From positions 45,977,630-46,041,629 of the forward strand of contig NC_068970.1 in NCBI RefSeq assembly GCF_016808095.1: a DNA stretch of 64,000 nucleotides. Direction: 5' to 3'. A program made the position numbers and the translations under genes. This DNA is from Vigna angularis. Taxonomy: Eukaryota > Streptophyta > Magnoliopsida > Fabales > Fabaceae. Each line of letters begins with the position of its first letter. Positions within the stretch are counted from its first letter, which is position 1. A model generated the notes under the pieces. It worked only from the letters and a program-made list of their open reading frames with translations, did not search any database and was not told the DNA's origin. Positions 33,845-49,365 of the stretch are shown piece after piece.

Positions 33845-34933
33845 AATGTAGTGTGTTTGTGTGTATGTACCTATTGAAATTTCTAAGTTTCTCTTTTAGT
33901 GTAATTTAAGACTCTTTAAATAGTAAGATAAAATTAAATGAAACATATTAATTTAAATATGAAAAGTATAGTCCAATAAATATTAAAGCATAATTGAATT
34001 AAGAAGTGAAAATAAAAATATAAGTCTCAGGGAAGTTCTCACTAATTTAATTATAAGTAAAATGAGTCATAAAATGTTTTAGATGAGTTAAGTGTTGTTG
34101 GTCTTGTTAGTTCAAGGAAAATGTCATTAATAAAAAAAAGAAGAACGAAATATACACCCTTTCTGATTGCTTTGTGATCGTTTTGTATGCTTTATTTAAA
34201 ACCTCTTTGAGATAAGGGGGCTTATTTTTACCGTTTAAACTTATTACTTAGAACCTATGCCATCATGAGTGTTGAAATTTTCTTATACTTTTACAATAAC
34301 GTAGAATTATACTTAGATAGTTTAGAGGATAAAAATGGATTACTTAAATACGAAAACATAAAATTAGATTAAAAATTAACCTAAAATAGAGTTATATTTA
34401 TGAAATAAACAAACTTTTGTATTTGATTATAGTTTTATTGAAAGATTAAGAGTCATTCATTTTTGGAGTTGTGCTTATTTTGCTTCATATTGTTATACAT
34501 TACAACTTCAATTGCAATTTAGGTTATGGTAATATTTATGGAAATTGGTTGTATGATAAACTTTATATAAAAGACTAATGATTATTAACTTATTTATCAT
34601 TGGAATACAACTTTAGCTAAGTTTGGAGAGCTTGACTCCCAACAATTGTTTGTATTGAATTTGATTTGATTTTAATTGGTGGTATGGATGTTATAATTGT
34701 TAATTTTATTTTGTTTCAATTTTTAGGATGCTTGTGTTATAGTTGTTATGTTGTCAAATTTTTTGAGCTACGTAACTTTATTTGTTTACATTTGGTTTAT
34801 ATGCATAACTTGATATATGTGATTACATAAGCTCGTTTGTAGAAGAAGTTTGTGGTGAGAATTATTTTAATGACATTAAAGTAGTGAAATAAAGTTCCTT
34901 TTATAAAAAAGTGAGCTACTTAGAAATAGTTAG
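33845..34933. other. AT-rich intergenic DNA, nothing recognised
   Basis: No gene or terminal repeat was identified. Confidence 0.6.
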
Positions 34934-34938
34934 TTTTT

Positions 34939-35154
34939 TATAGCGTGAGAAAGAATGACAAACAATAGGATGGTGATGTGAGAGTTTTAGAGTGACAGAA
35001 AGGGAATGAGATATGCAGAATTAAGAATAGCAGTGAGAGTGCAAAATAAGAGAACTGAGCAATTCTCATTAGAAGCAGTGTTGCCTTATATAGGCTTGTA
35101 CAGAAGTATAACAGAAACAACTAACATAACAGAGTTTTTGGATTATACACAATA
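34939..35154 (-). repeat. 3' LTR of the copia element
   Basis: On the minus strand it starts TATTGTGTATAATCC and ends CTCACGCTATA. A CCTTATATAGGC on the plus strand includes a TATATA core usable as the LTR TATA box. Confidence 0.92.
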
Positions 35155-35161
35155 CTCCTCC

Positions 35162-35630
35162 TTAATCCAAACTTTTCAAACTTCTAACACCAACAAGGCT
35201 TCTCAAACTTTCAAATCTACTTTGTCTCAAAGCCTTGGTGAAGATATCTGTAATTTGCTCTTCAGTGGGGTAATACTTCAATTCCAATTTACCTTTGCTA
35301 ACACGATCTCTTAAGTAATGAAATTTGGTCTCTATGTGCTTGCTTTTGCCATGAGAGACTGGATTCTTTGAGAGATTGATAGCCGACTTGTTGTCCACAA
35401 GAAGCTGTATTGGTTTCTTGTATTCAATCTGCAACTCATCAAGGATAGCCTCCAGCCAAGCACTCTAGCACGCAGTTTCAGCCGAGGCAACATACTCCGC
35501 TTCACACGAGGAGAGGACTACAACACTCTGCTTTCTTGAACACCAGGATATTGATGCTCCTCCATACTTAATTAGATAGTCATGTGTGTTTTTTCTCTCC
35601 ACTTGATCACCACACTAGTTCGAGTCACTC
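35162..35630 (-). pseudogene. copia RNase H
   Basis: The minus-strand frame from 35434 reads IQLLVDNKSAINLSKNPVSH, then KHIETKFHYLRDRVSKGKL and TDIFTKAL, conserved RNase H blocks. Upstream, CEAEYVASAETAC ends at a TAG stop where Gln is usual (CAG to TAG), and the link to reverse transcriptase contains frameshifts. Confidence 0.88.
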
Positions 35631-36462
35631 AAGGCCTCCAAGACTTTCTCCATGCTATCGGATCCTTTAGGAAAAATAATCCAAAATCTGTTGTTGTTTT
35701 CAAGTATCGCAAGATGTGCTTGGCAGTGGTGAGGTGTGTGTGTCTAGGATCACTCATGAATTTATTCACCAATCCAACTGCAAAGTTTATGTCTGGTCTG
35801 CTATTACATAAGAATCTAAGTGATCCTACAATTTGTTTGCATAGAATTGCGTCTACCTTCTCTTCTTCTTCCAACTTGGACAGCTTCAAGTTTGCCATAA
35901 TAGGAACTGAGGTTCTGTTGCAGTTTAGCATGTTAACTCTCTTCAAAATCTCATTAATATATCTCTTTTGATGAATCAGGATTCCGACTTCATTTTGAAC
36001 AAATTCCAGACCGAGGAAATAAGTCAAATAGCCAAGATCTATCATTTCGTATTCCTCTTTCATTCATTTCTTGAATTTTGCGATTTCCTCCTCAAAATCT
36101 CCAGTTACAAGGAGGTCGTCAACATATAAGCATATCAGTAAGGTGCCTTGTTGTTTGGGTGATTTTACATATACCCCAAATTCTACTGGACACTTCCAAA
36201 ATCCCATTCTGAGAAGCAATGCATTTATGTGATTGTTCCATGCCTGGGGTGCCTGCCTGAGTCCATACAAGGCCTTGTATAGCCTATACACCTTCTGTTC
36301 TTCACCTTTCTTCACAAAACCAGGTGGCTGTCTGACAAAAACTTCTTCCTCCAATGGTCCATTCAAGAAAGCTGACTTGACATCCATTTGGTGGATCTTC
36401 CATCTTCTCAAGTTTGCCACTGCATCAACCAGTCTTAGAGTTTACAGTCGAGCAATCGGTGC
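35629..36462 (-). pseudogene. copia reverse transcriptase
   Basis: Two frames cover it. 36420-36064 contains MDVKSAFLNGPLEEEVFVRQ, YGLRQAPQAW and the catalytic YVDDLLVTG. 36063-35629 contains LGYLTYFLGLEF, the GSLRFLCNSRPDI block and HILRYLKTTTDFG. A TAA stop follows FAPIARL just before the domain, and a TGA separates the two frames. The catalytic Asp pair is intact. Confidence 0.93.
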
Positions 36463-38252
36463 AAAGACATCAATAAAGTCTATTCCTGGTTTCTGCAAGA
36501 AACCCTTTGCCACCAACCTAGCCTTCACCTTTGCAATGTTTCCATCGAGTTTATACTTAGTCTTGAACACCCACTTGACTTCAATGGCCCGTTTATTCTG
36601 TGGAACTTCTACCATTTCCCAAGTCCGGTTTCTTTCTATAGCTTTCAATTCCTCCATCATGGCCTCCTTCCACTCTTTCACGTTAACAACTTGTTCCCAA
36701 GAGAGAGACTCAGCATCAGCAAGATAGGCGAAGTGAATAAGGTCACCTGAGTCTGCAACTTCACTGTCAGCGAAGATCTCATGATCTACAAGCCTTGAGG
36801 AGGGAAACTTTACTCGTTGTGATCTTCTTCTGTTGTTCTCTGAACTTGCATCAACTTGTTCGACTTCATCAAACTTCTTCTCATCCACATAGCTAGACAT
36901 CACAAAACTTGGCTTCACCACAACTTCTGTTTTATTCCAGTCGAACATGGCAGTTTCATCAACCATCACATCTCTGCTAATAACTATGTGATTCTTCTCA
37001 AGATCATACAATTTGTACCCACCAGTTGAATGGTAGCCAACCAGAATCAAAACTTCACTTTTATCATCCAATTTCTTCCTCTTTTCATTTGGCACGTGCT
37101 TGTAGCAAACTGATCCGAAGACCCTCAGGTGACTTGCCGATGGTTTGAATCCTGTCCAAGCTTCTTTTGGTGTTGTGCCTTCCAAAGCTCTTGTTGGACT
37201 CCTGTTGAGTAGATAAGTTGCAGTGGAGACAGCTTCTCCCCATAGGAAACGTGGCAGATTCTTCCCTTTGATCATGCATCTCGTCATATCCAACAAAGTT
37301 CTGTTTCTCCTCTCAACGAGACCATTGTGCTGAGGTGTATATGGAGTTATCACTTCGTGAACAATTCCCTTGTCCTGACAGAATTCATTCATCTCCCTCG
37401 AGTGGAATTCTCCACCGCCGTCTGTTTTGAATGTCTTGATCTTTAGTGCCATTTGTCTCTCCACCATGGCACAAAATTTAAGGAAATATGAGTAAACTTC
37501 CTTCTTTTCTTTAAGCAAGTAAACCCACATTTTTCTAGTGTATTCATTGACAAAGAGAAGGAAATATTTGTTACCTCCAAGTGTTTGCACATCAATCGGT
37601 CCACACACATCAGAACAGACCACTTATAGAGGCTGCTTAGCCCTTTTATTCACAGCTTTCCTGAATTCTTTTTGGGTTGTTTCCCTACAGCACATGCTTT
37701 GCAGATCTTGTTCGGTGTAACAATCGTGGGAACGCCTTTCACCAAATCTTTATCCTTCAATTGACTTAAACAACTGAAATTTAAATGCCCATGGCGATAA
37801 TGCCATAGCCACTCTTCTTCTCCAGCACCTGTTGCAGCCAAACACTGAACCTCTGTTGCATTTAAATTTACCTTGAAAGTTCGGTTTCGAGAAAGGGGGG
37901 CCTTGAGCACCAGCCGCTGTTTTTCATCAAACACTTCAATATGTTTTTGCTACATCATCATAGTGTACCCCTTCTCCAGAAGTTGTCCAAGACTCAAGAG
38001 GTTTCTTTTCATAGTTGGGACGTACAACACATTGTGCATGTACGCAACTCTTCCATCCTTACGCATAATCACCACCTTCCCAGAACCTTCAGCCTTTATA
38101 ATGCTGTTATCCGCGAAACGTACTGTGTTTTTTATGCTCATATCCAAGTCGAGTAACCAATCCCTTTTGCTTGTCATGTGGTTGGAGCAGCCCGTGTCCA
38201 GGTACCACGAGATTTCATCATCTGCATGGCATGTTTTTCCAGTAAGCGACAC
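36442..38252 (-). pseudogene. copia protease and integrase
   Basis: Protease: WYLDTGCSNHMTS with the catalytic Asp (frame 38252-37950). Pre-integrase zinc-binding block: LWHYRHGHLN ... CKACAVGK (37934-37650). Integrase core (37623-36442): the first Asp in VCSDVCGPID, the second in TFKTDGGGEFHSREM and the Glu in PQHNGLVERRNRT, so the DDE triad is complete. Frames are broken between protease and pre-integrase and between pre-integrase and core. The C-terminal part reads into the start of reverse transcriptase (GIDFIDVFAPIARL). Confidence 0.93.
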
Positions 38253-38333
38253 GTAATCTGCCTACCTTGTCTTTATCTGAAATCTGTCTGTCACCTCTTT
38301 TGTCTTTTGAACACATACCGCCTGTAGAGGTCT

Positions 38334-39358
38334 CTAGCTTTCTCTGTTTTTATCATGCCTTACAACGCTCATCAGTAACACATGGTCTGAATCCGATTTG
38401 CAATCTTCCTTCGCTAGATTTGCCTCATCATTCTTACCTTTCTTAGCAGTCTCATTATGCCAACATTCAGATGAGTAGTGTCCGTATTTATTGCATGTAA
38501 ATAACTGTATATTTCTCTCATCGTAATTCTTTCTACCTCTTCCTCTGGACTTTCTTCCACCTCTAATATTTCCTTCTCTTTGTTCGTTGCCACTTTCGTC
38601 TTTGAGTTGCTGAGTAGAATTAATCATTCTACCTCCAGTTCTACCACCACGTGATCTTCCTCTACCTCTCTCAATACCATGATTCTTGAAATTTTGACTG
38701 CTCTTAGCTTGTAGTGCTTGATTCGTACTTTGTATTGCACTCTTTTCTGCTGTCCTTCTCTCGATCAGGCGCTGTTCATGTGCTTCAAGAGAGTTTTGTA
38801 ACTCTTCCACTCTCATCATTTCCAAATCTTTGCTTTCTTCTATCGCCACAACAATGTGATTGTACTTGGGTGTCAGCATTCTCAAGATTTTCTCAACGAT
38901 CTTCTTATCTTTTACCACCTTATCACACGCCCGCATTGCATTAACAACGACTTGAATTCTGCCAACATATTCTTCAATGGTTTCTTGCTCTCCCATTCTC
39001 AAGAGCTCGTATTGCCTCTGCAGCGATTGTAGTCTAACCTTCTTCACCTTTCCTGAATTCCCATATCCATCTTGTAATATGTCCCAAGCTTCCTTGGTTG
39101 TTACTGCTTTTGACACTTTCTGAAAAATTGTCGAAAAACACACTGGTGCAGTAGCATGCATGCCTTGCAATCCAGTTTCAGTTTTTCTTTATAGGTTTTC
39201 TTCGCTTCTTCCGAGTCCTCCTTCGCGGGTTCTTTAAAACCTTTCTTTACAACTTCATCAACTTCTTGGAATCCCAGGATGGCATCCATCTTCACACACC
39301 AATCATCATAATTCTTACCATCGAACACCAGCAAGCTGCTCTAGATTATCCCCGCCAT
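38334..39358 (-). pseudogene. copia gag
   Basis: The natural start ATG is at 39358, but the sixth codon is TAG. Gag continues LVFDGKNYDDWCVKMDAILG, shifts frame near 39150-39101, then runs TTKEAWDILQDGYGNSGKVK and IEESKDLEMMRVEELQNSLE (UBN2 family). The zinc knuckle FTCNKYGHYSSEC lacks its first Cys (CX2CX4HX4C expected). A basic Arg/Gly-rich stretch precedes it, as usual for nucleocapsid. Confidence 0.9.
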
Positions 39359-39445
39359 CACTTCTCAACATGAACCCATCTTTAGTTAATGAGTTCTTGA
39401 TTTTTCAATGCTACACTAGGTGATCGAACCTTGCTCTGATATCAC

Positions 39446-39662
39446 TGATAGCGTGAGAAAGGATGACAAACAGCAGGATGATGATGTGAGAGTTTTAGAG
39501 TGGTAGAAAGGGAATGAGATATGCAGAATTAAGAATAGCAGTGAGAGTGTAAAATAAGAGAACTGAGTAATTCTCATTAGAAGCAGTGTTGCCTTATATA
39601 GGCTTGTACAAAAGTATAACAGAAACAACTAACTTAACAGAGTTTTTGGATTATACACAATA
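39446..39662 (-). repeat. 5' LTR of the copia element
   Basis: It matches the LTR at 34939-35154 with about 95% identity by eye. On the minus strand it ends CGCTATCA, followed by G and the primer site. Confidence 0.92.
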
Positions 39663-39851
39663 TTTTTTATTGTGAGAATTTAAAGTAGTCAAATTGTTTA
39701 CTTAAAAATGTGAAGTAGAACCAGAGATAGATTCAGGTATAAAGTGTAGAGATGATCTTTGAAAATCTAAGAGATAGGGGTGATGAATTGGATTATCTAA
39801 GGGTTGATGATGATCTCTTGATACAAGTTGATATAACAAGTAATAGACATA

Positions 39852-40647
39852 CACTAGTACAAAAATCGCGTACAACATCGAATATTTTGGGCTTTTAATG
39901 GCTAATTCGCGAACGACCTCATATTAGGAGACGTTAAATTGACGTCGAATTTTGTAAATATACAACGTTAACTTAACGTCGAATTTTATTAATATACGAC
40001 GTTAATCAATTTTTTTTTCTTTTTTTTAATTAATTGTGATCCTTTTTTACAACCTGAAAAGCAGAAAAACAACAAATTTCAGTTTTTAGTATTTTATAAA
40101 GCAAGAACTATGAATGTAGTATCAACAACAAACAACAATAACCAACAACAAACAAGTTCAACAAATAAGTTCTTCAAAACGAAAACGAAAACTAACCTTC
40201 AAAATGTGGGTTTGTTGGAATAAAGTGTCGTCACCGATGATAGAGAAAGCAGAATGTGCCTATGAAGAACAAAAGCACCAAAATAATCGATTAAAACAAA
40301 CGAAAATCATAAATAAAATGCATTTGTATCAAATGAAAGAAAGATTACATGTGATGGTCATCAAACTTCGTTCGAGAAAAGTTTGAGAAGAGAAGGGGGT
40401 ATCGCGCGCTAAGATAAAGTGAATGAATTTTCAATCTCCCACTCAAATTTTTATTGAATTCACTAACCTTTTGGCGTCTAACACTGGGGCATTCAACGTT
40501 TTATATCCTTTTTACGTCGAATTAAAATTCTAAACGACGTTTAATAATTGCATTTATTTACAGAAATGCCACCAATCACTTTTAACATTGGCTATTCAGT
40601 GATTAGACGTTAAACGCGTGACGTTATACACTGTTTTTGTACTAGTG
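39852..40647. mobile_element. complete non-autonomous CACTA element
   Basis: The ends are CACTAGTACAAAAATCGCG and TGTTTTTGTACTAGTG, with ATA on both sides (39849-39851; 40648-40650). Subterminal AACGTC/GACGTT units are present in both orientations. It is related, inverted, to the truncated copy at 2135-2925. The frame at 40204-40386 is incidental. At 796 bp it is too small for a transposase. Confidence 0.92.
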
Positions 40648-40659
40648 ATATGTACGATT

Positions 40660-41244
40660 ATAATTGGTGGAAATGATCTGTGACTACAATTAAAGGTAAA
40701 AGACACTTTTGTGGTTGAAGTCTCTTAAAAGAACTCAAAAGGAAAACTTGAATTTTCTTCACCAAAGTACAAGAAGTGCATTTGATCCATGCCACTTGGA
40801 CTCTTATAAGATAAGTGTAGAGTCGCCACTTGAACTCCTTCTTTCAAGATAAAAGAATCAACTCAAACTCTTGCCTTGTCATGGTTTATGCTATTCTTCT
40901 TCATTTGAGGTGCCCAACTGTGTAGGATCCCATTATCCCATCATCTCTAAATAGAGCAATCACACTAGCAAAATACACTAGTTCAATTATAATACAAAGT
41001 ATTGTATCCACATAAATTTAATCCATCTTTATAAAAACTATAATGTTATTTGGATTATAATTTTAACAAATTGGTTGTAAAATAATAATATCCAAAATTC
41101 AAATTTAAAACAAATAAATTTCAAAGTTAAAACAAATAAATTGTATGAATTTTATATACGTTCAGATAAATATTAAATTTTCTTATTATATTTTAATGAG
41201 ATTTAATAAAATGATTATGTTATTTTATCAATCTTTATTGAATT
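40660..41244. other. intergenic DNA, nothing recognised
   Basis: No coding frame or repeat boundary was seen between the CACTA and MULE elements. Confidence 0.6.
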
Positions 41245-41253
41245 ATTTATAAA

Positions 41254-42240
41254 GAGGTTTGCTAACTTGCGTACGCTCTTTTTTCAGTTGGTACATTTTA
41301 GCAATGTGTATGAGGTTTTAGTAGACAAAAATATCCTCATATATTATGGATTCTAAGTTTTAAGGTCAAGGGTATTTGAATAATTTTTAGTCTCAAAACT
41401 AAAAAAAAAAACAAGAAACCCTCAAACCCTTACTGACCTCCCTCTTTCCTCTCAACCATTTCTCTTTCATCTCTTTCCCTCTAACATTTTCTCTGTCATC
41501 CCTACTGTAACCCTAACTGAAAAAATCAAAAACACTCGTTGCTAAACAATTTGCCTTTGTAGAAAGTTGAGTCATTGGCATATTCGCCTTCAAGCAAAGA
41601 TTCATTCAAGATCTCTTCAATTTCATCATCTTCACTAACCTCTCTAATTTCATCATCTACAAATGTTGAATCATCATCTCTACAAAAACCCTCCAAGCCA
41701 ATTATCAATTCTTCGAATGTCATTATGCTTGTGAAAGTTAGATAAAATTAGATAAGACAAAAGTTATAAAATGAAAACTCATTACAGAATCATTTTTTGT
41801 AAGAAATTGTTTAACAATGAGTGTTTCTGATTTTTTTTCAGGCCAATTACCAATTCATTTGAATGTCATTATGCTTGTGAAAATTAGATAAGACAAAAAT
41901 TATAAAATGAAAACATATTATAAAATCATTTTTTGTAAGAAATTGTTTAACAGCAAGTGTTTCTGATTTTTCTCAGTTGGGGCTATCGTAAGGATGATAA
42001 AGAAAATGTTGAAGTGAGAGAGATGAAAGATAAAGGGTTGAGAGGAATAAGGGAGGTGAGTAAGAGTTTGGGGGTTTCTTGTTTTTTTTTTTTAGTTTTG
42101 AGGATGAAAATTATTCAAATACCCTTGACTTTAAAACTTAGAATCCATAATATACAAGGGTATTTTTGTCTATTAAAATCGATACACATTGCTAAAATAT
42201 ACCAACTAAAAAAAAGAACGTACGCAAGTTAGCAAATCTC
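41254..42240. mobile_element. complete MULE-type element with 9-bp target duplication
   Basis: Long inverted ends (more than 200 bp) start GAGGTTTGCTAACTTGCGTA and, inverted, GAGATTTGCTAACTTGCGTA. The flanks are perfect 9-bp duplications ATTTATAAA (41245-41253; 42241-42249), diagnostic for Mutator-like elements. The interior has a tandem duplication of about 140 bp (about 41698-41841 and 41842-41975), each copy ending in a polypyrimidine plus CAG, like a splice acceptor. A minus-strand 65-codon acidic frame (41526-41723) spans part of it and matches nothing I know. Confidence 0.92.
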
Positions 42241-42249
42241 ATTTATAAA

Positions 42250-45751
<3,502 letters not shown>

Positions 45752-46009
45752 AGTGTTTGAAACAGGTAATTTAAGAGAGTAATTTATTTATTTGAAGAAT
45801 TTAAAAGTTTTTAAAGTAAAATAATTTGTTTAGACGAAAAAATTAAAAAGAAAAATGAACTTGAGGAATTGTAAGAAGATATATCAAACAACTAAAATAA
45901 TAGTATTTGAAATTCACTAAAAAAAGAAAGAAATTGAAACTTCACACGTTTTCTCATTGGTCAAGATGAAAAAGGTCCATAAATAAAAAAAAAAGCTGGC
46001 TTATATCAA

Positions 46010-46440
46010 CCTTCAGTTTAAGTTAAGTCAGTTTGAGCCAAAGGATGTGTCGAGTTAGCTCGTGTTGAGTTTGTTTGTGGCAAGTCGGCCTAAGTTGAAG
46101 GTCGTGCTAAGTTTTTTTTAGACCAAAGATCGAGCTGAGTCAAATGTAAACTAAATATCGAGCCGAGTTAGCTCGTGTTGAAAGTTGTGTGGAAGGTCAA
46201 GATAAAGATCATGTCGACTCGACCCAGGCTAAAGGTCATGTCTAGTGGTCAAGTCGAGCCGAGTGGACCCATGTCAAAGGTCGAGCCAAGTGAGTTCAGG
46301 CGAGGTCGAAATGAGTGGAACCGGGTTGAAGGTCATGACGAGTCAGTCGAATTGATGGTTAAGATGAATCAACATAAGTCAAAGGTCGAACCCTGTTGAT
46401 TCAGACTAAAGGTCAAACTATGTCAACTCAGATTAAAGGG
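46010..46440 (+). repeat. degenerate minisatellite, about 30-bp period
   Basis: Repeated words AAGGTCGAGCCGAGT, GTCGAGC, TCAGGC and AAAGGTCA recur at 25-35-bp spacing. The 74-codon frame at 46175-46399 is a by-product of the repeat. A low-copy relative may be the CCGACCA array at 5830-6020, but I cannot show homology. Confidence 0.65.
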
Positions 46441-46535
46441 TAGAGATGAGTTATAAAAAAATTAAATAGAATTTTGTCTTCAAAAGAAAAATTGAATTAC
46501 TTTATCCAAAGAAAGAAATTGAAATTTAAGATATT

Positions 46536-47367
46536 TCAAGGTTTAATACCTATTTTGGTCCCTTGGTTTGTAGGATGTGTTCAAAGTTGTCCTCATTTTT
46601 TTCCAAAAGTTCACAAACTTCCTATATTTTGCAAAAACGGTTCACATTAGTCCTTTTTACTTATGGCGTTAAAAACGCTAACGACATAATTGTCCTCTTG
46701 GCAAAAAATGAATGAGATTTACACTTATTCATTATGTGACAATATCAACCCAATTGGCGTGACAACGTTAAAAGTTGCTCGACACCGGAGTAACGCACAC
46801 CGGAATTAACTACTTGCTCTCCTTTCAGCCTTCGGTTATGTGCTCCAACATGAAACCCACTATCGAGGAAGTGAATTAACTACTTGCTCTCCTTTCAACC
46901 AAAGTCGACGTCTTGAAGAAATGGAGTTGGTCCGAGATGATAAAAGGTAAAATTGGGTCTTCGTAAGTTGAAGCCAAACTCAATCTTTTTCTCTTCAAGT
47001 TCTTCTAATTGTTTGGTTGTGTAAACAACAAAAGTCGAGATATGCTTCTATTATCGATTAGTATTATGCCCTTTCCCTTTGGAAAGTTTTATTGAGATCA
47101 AATTTAGTTAGGTAGGAGTAGCCAAAAATTCTCCATTAATTGGTTCTATTATACTCATTGTTGTTTTAGGTTGTTAATCATGGACATACTTCCTTTTTCC
47201 TAGCTTAAGTAGTCCTTCTGTCATTAGTATGTTTAAATGCCGTTTGTGAAATTAATCATGACAAATATTTTCCAAGTCAATTTTTAAGTAGTTTTGGAAA
47301 ATATTAAAGTTTACTTTCATTTTGAAATATTGATTTTTGGCTCTAAAAAATTTAGTAAATTGGAAAT
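46536..47367 (+). other. possible end of a MULE-like element plus unassigned sequence
   Basis: GGTTTAATACCTATTTTGGT followed by CCCT resembles terminal repeats of legume MULE-like elements. A matching inverted end was not found, so the element may be truncated. The rest of the interval holds nothing recognised. Confidence 0.3.
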
Positions 47368-47896
47368 TGTAAGATCCTTGAAAATATTTGTAAGTTAGAT
47401 ACTAGATAAAAAAAATTAAAAAAAAAATTATTAATAAAAAAAGAAATAGTGAATAGTAAATTGTGAATAGTAAAAAGTGAATAGTAAAAAAAAAATTATT
47501 TTTGGAAAGGATAAGTGTTACACGTAGCTTTGAGATCAGAATTCACCAATTTGCAAATAAAAAATTATTTTTGTAATAGTAAAATGAATAAAAAAATGAA
47601 TAGTACAAATGAATAGTAAAAATGAATAGTAAATTTTTTTACTATAAATAGCCAAGGGGGAAGGCTGAAAATTTACACCAAAGAACTTAGAAAAATGTTG
47701 AGAGAAGAGAGTTGGAAGAATTTCTAATTGCAAAGGGGATATTCTGGAAGTTTTCAGAGAGCGAGGAGATTAAGTCTGTAATAGAGGTAAGGGAAGCCAC
47801 TCTTATACTTTGCTTTTCTCTAATCCTAAATCTTGAATATGTAGTATTTTGTTGCTGTATGGTCTTGAATTTTGAATGAGAACATTTATTTGTTTC

Positions 47897-48353
47897 TTTT
47901 GTATTTTTGGAAGGACGAGAAGTTGTCTAACAGGCTCTGCCAGATTCAACTTCTTGTTTCCCCAAAGCTTTGGTTGTTTCTTATATCTTTATATGGTATT
48001 TTTGGAAGGACGAGAAGTTGTCTAACCGGCTCTGCCAGATTCAACTTCTTGTTTCCCCAAAACTTCGGTTGTTTCTTATATCTTTATATTGTATTTTTGG
48101 AAGGACGAGAAGTTATCTAACCGGCTCTGCCAGATTCAACTTCTTGTTTCCCCAAAGCTTTTGTTGTTGTTTTTTTATATCTTTATATTGTATTTTTGGA
48201 AGGATGTGAAGTTGTCTAACCGGCTCTGCCAGATTCAACTTCTTGTTTCCCCAGAAATTTTATTGTTTTATCTATTCTTTTTATTGCATCTTTGTGGAAG
48301 GATGAGAAGTTGTCTAACCGGCTCTGCCAGATTCAACTTCTTGTTTCCCCTGA
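47897..48353 (+). repeat. five tandem hairpin modules in solo LTR A
   Basis: Units about 94-99 bp apart each contain AGAAGTTG and CAACTTCT arms around a loop (TCTAACCGGCTCTGCCAGATT) that can pair further (TCT/AGA and GGC/GCC). The arms and loop are almost unchanged in all copies, while the spacers vary. Each unit also carries CTTGTTTCCCC. Confidence 0.93.
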
Positions 48354-49365
48354 ATTTTTATATTAATATTATTTTGATGGTAAGGGCAACTAATTATTTT
48401 TGTATGAATTTATAAATATACGAATGTTGAACTGGTGTTCTCTTGCGAAACTGTTTTATGACTTTTATTATATTGGGTGTTATAACTGAAACTGTTAAAT
48501 TGTACATGTTGTGATGTGATGAATTTATTGAATGAGTTTGTTGGCTGAAATTGATCTTGTTGGAAGGTCTGGAGTAAGGGTTCTGTAATAGCTTATATAT
48601 GAGTATTAAATAGATATACAGATACTGTTTGAGGTTGTTGTGAGAGGAAGTAAAAATATTAAAATTAGGCATTTTAGATTTAGAGCATAAGACAACAAGG
48701 TAGATAAATTAAATAAATAAATTGATTAATTATTGAGGGCCTCCCTTTGTTGGTAGGATAGAGGAACCTTAAAAACCTGAGTTGGCACATCCCTGATCAT
48801 AGAGCAGCCCTGGCCTGGTCCAGTCAGTTGTGACTAGTCATATGTGCTGGCGTCGAAGGTGAGTTTGATGCGTTCAGACATCTGGGTCCTCTCCGGTGAC
48901 CAATTGGGGTAAAGAAAAATCTCTACTAGGATGAAAATAAAATAAAACAAGTTGATTGTAGATGCATAATATTATCATGGTAAAAATTTCATATATATTT
49001 TATTTATCATTACATTGAGCCCAGACTTTAATATGTAGTTCCTACGATATGTTGATATATTTTGGTTGATCCATGATCTTTGTTTGGTGAAAATATGTTG
49101 AGTTATACTCGTTATGGGCAAAATGAGTTTATAATATGAAGCATGATATATGGCAATATGTTTAATTTATTGATACCAAAACGGGTTATTATGAATTCAT
49201 GATTAAAGAATGAACATGATTGAGTCAGGTGGATAAGAGGGTATGAATTGTTGGTTTTATGAAATGTTGGAGTGGATATGAGAAATCATTACTTATGAAA
49301 TGATGTTTACTACCGGGAGTAGTATGTTCGAGTTATACCATGAGAGTTTGGTATGAGCAACGTAA

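Larger units (their letters stand above)
34939..39662 (-). mobile_element. nearly complete copia retrotransposon
   Basis: It has two LTRs of 216 and 217 bp and flanking TTTTT duplications (34934-34938; 39663-39667). Read on the minus strand, a primer site TGATATCAGAGCAAGG lies one base after the 5' LTR, and a purine tract AAGGAGGAG directly precedes the 3' LTR. The order gag, protease, integrase, reverse transcriptase, RNase H is that of copia elements. The LTRs differ at about 10 substitutions plus one indel (about 5%), making it one of the younger insertions here. All coding parts carry stops or frameshifts, so it is non-autonomous. Confidence 0.95.

Noticed and set aside
47897..48353. CRISPR-like regular repeats
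   Set aside because: The genome is a plant's, the units lie inside an LTR, and their spacers are diverged copies of each other rather than unique sequences.
47872..48415. ORFs with repeated GRTRSCLTGSARFNFLFPQ as a repeat protein
   Set aside because: The frames follow the hairpin array of a solo LTR, and the corresponding region in LTR B does not keep the same frames.
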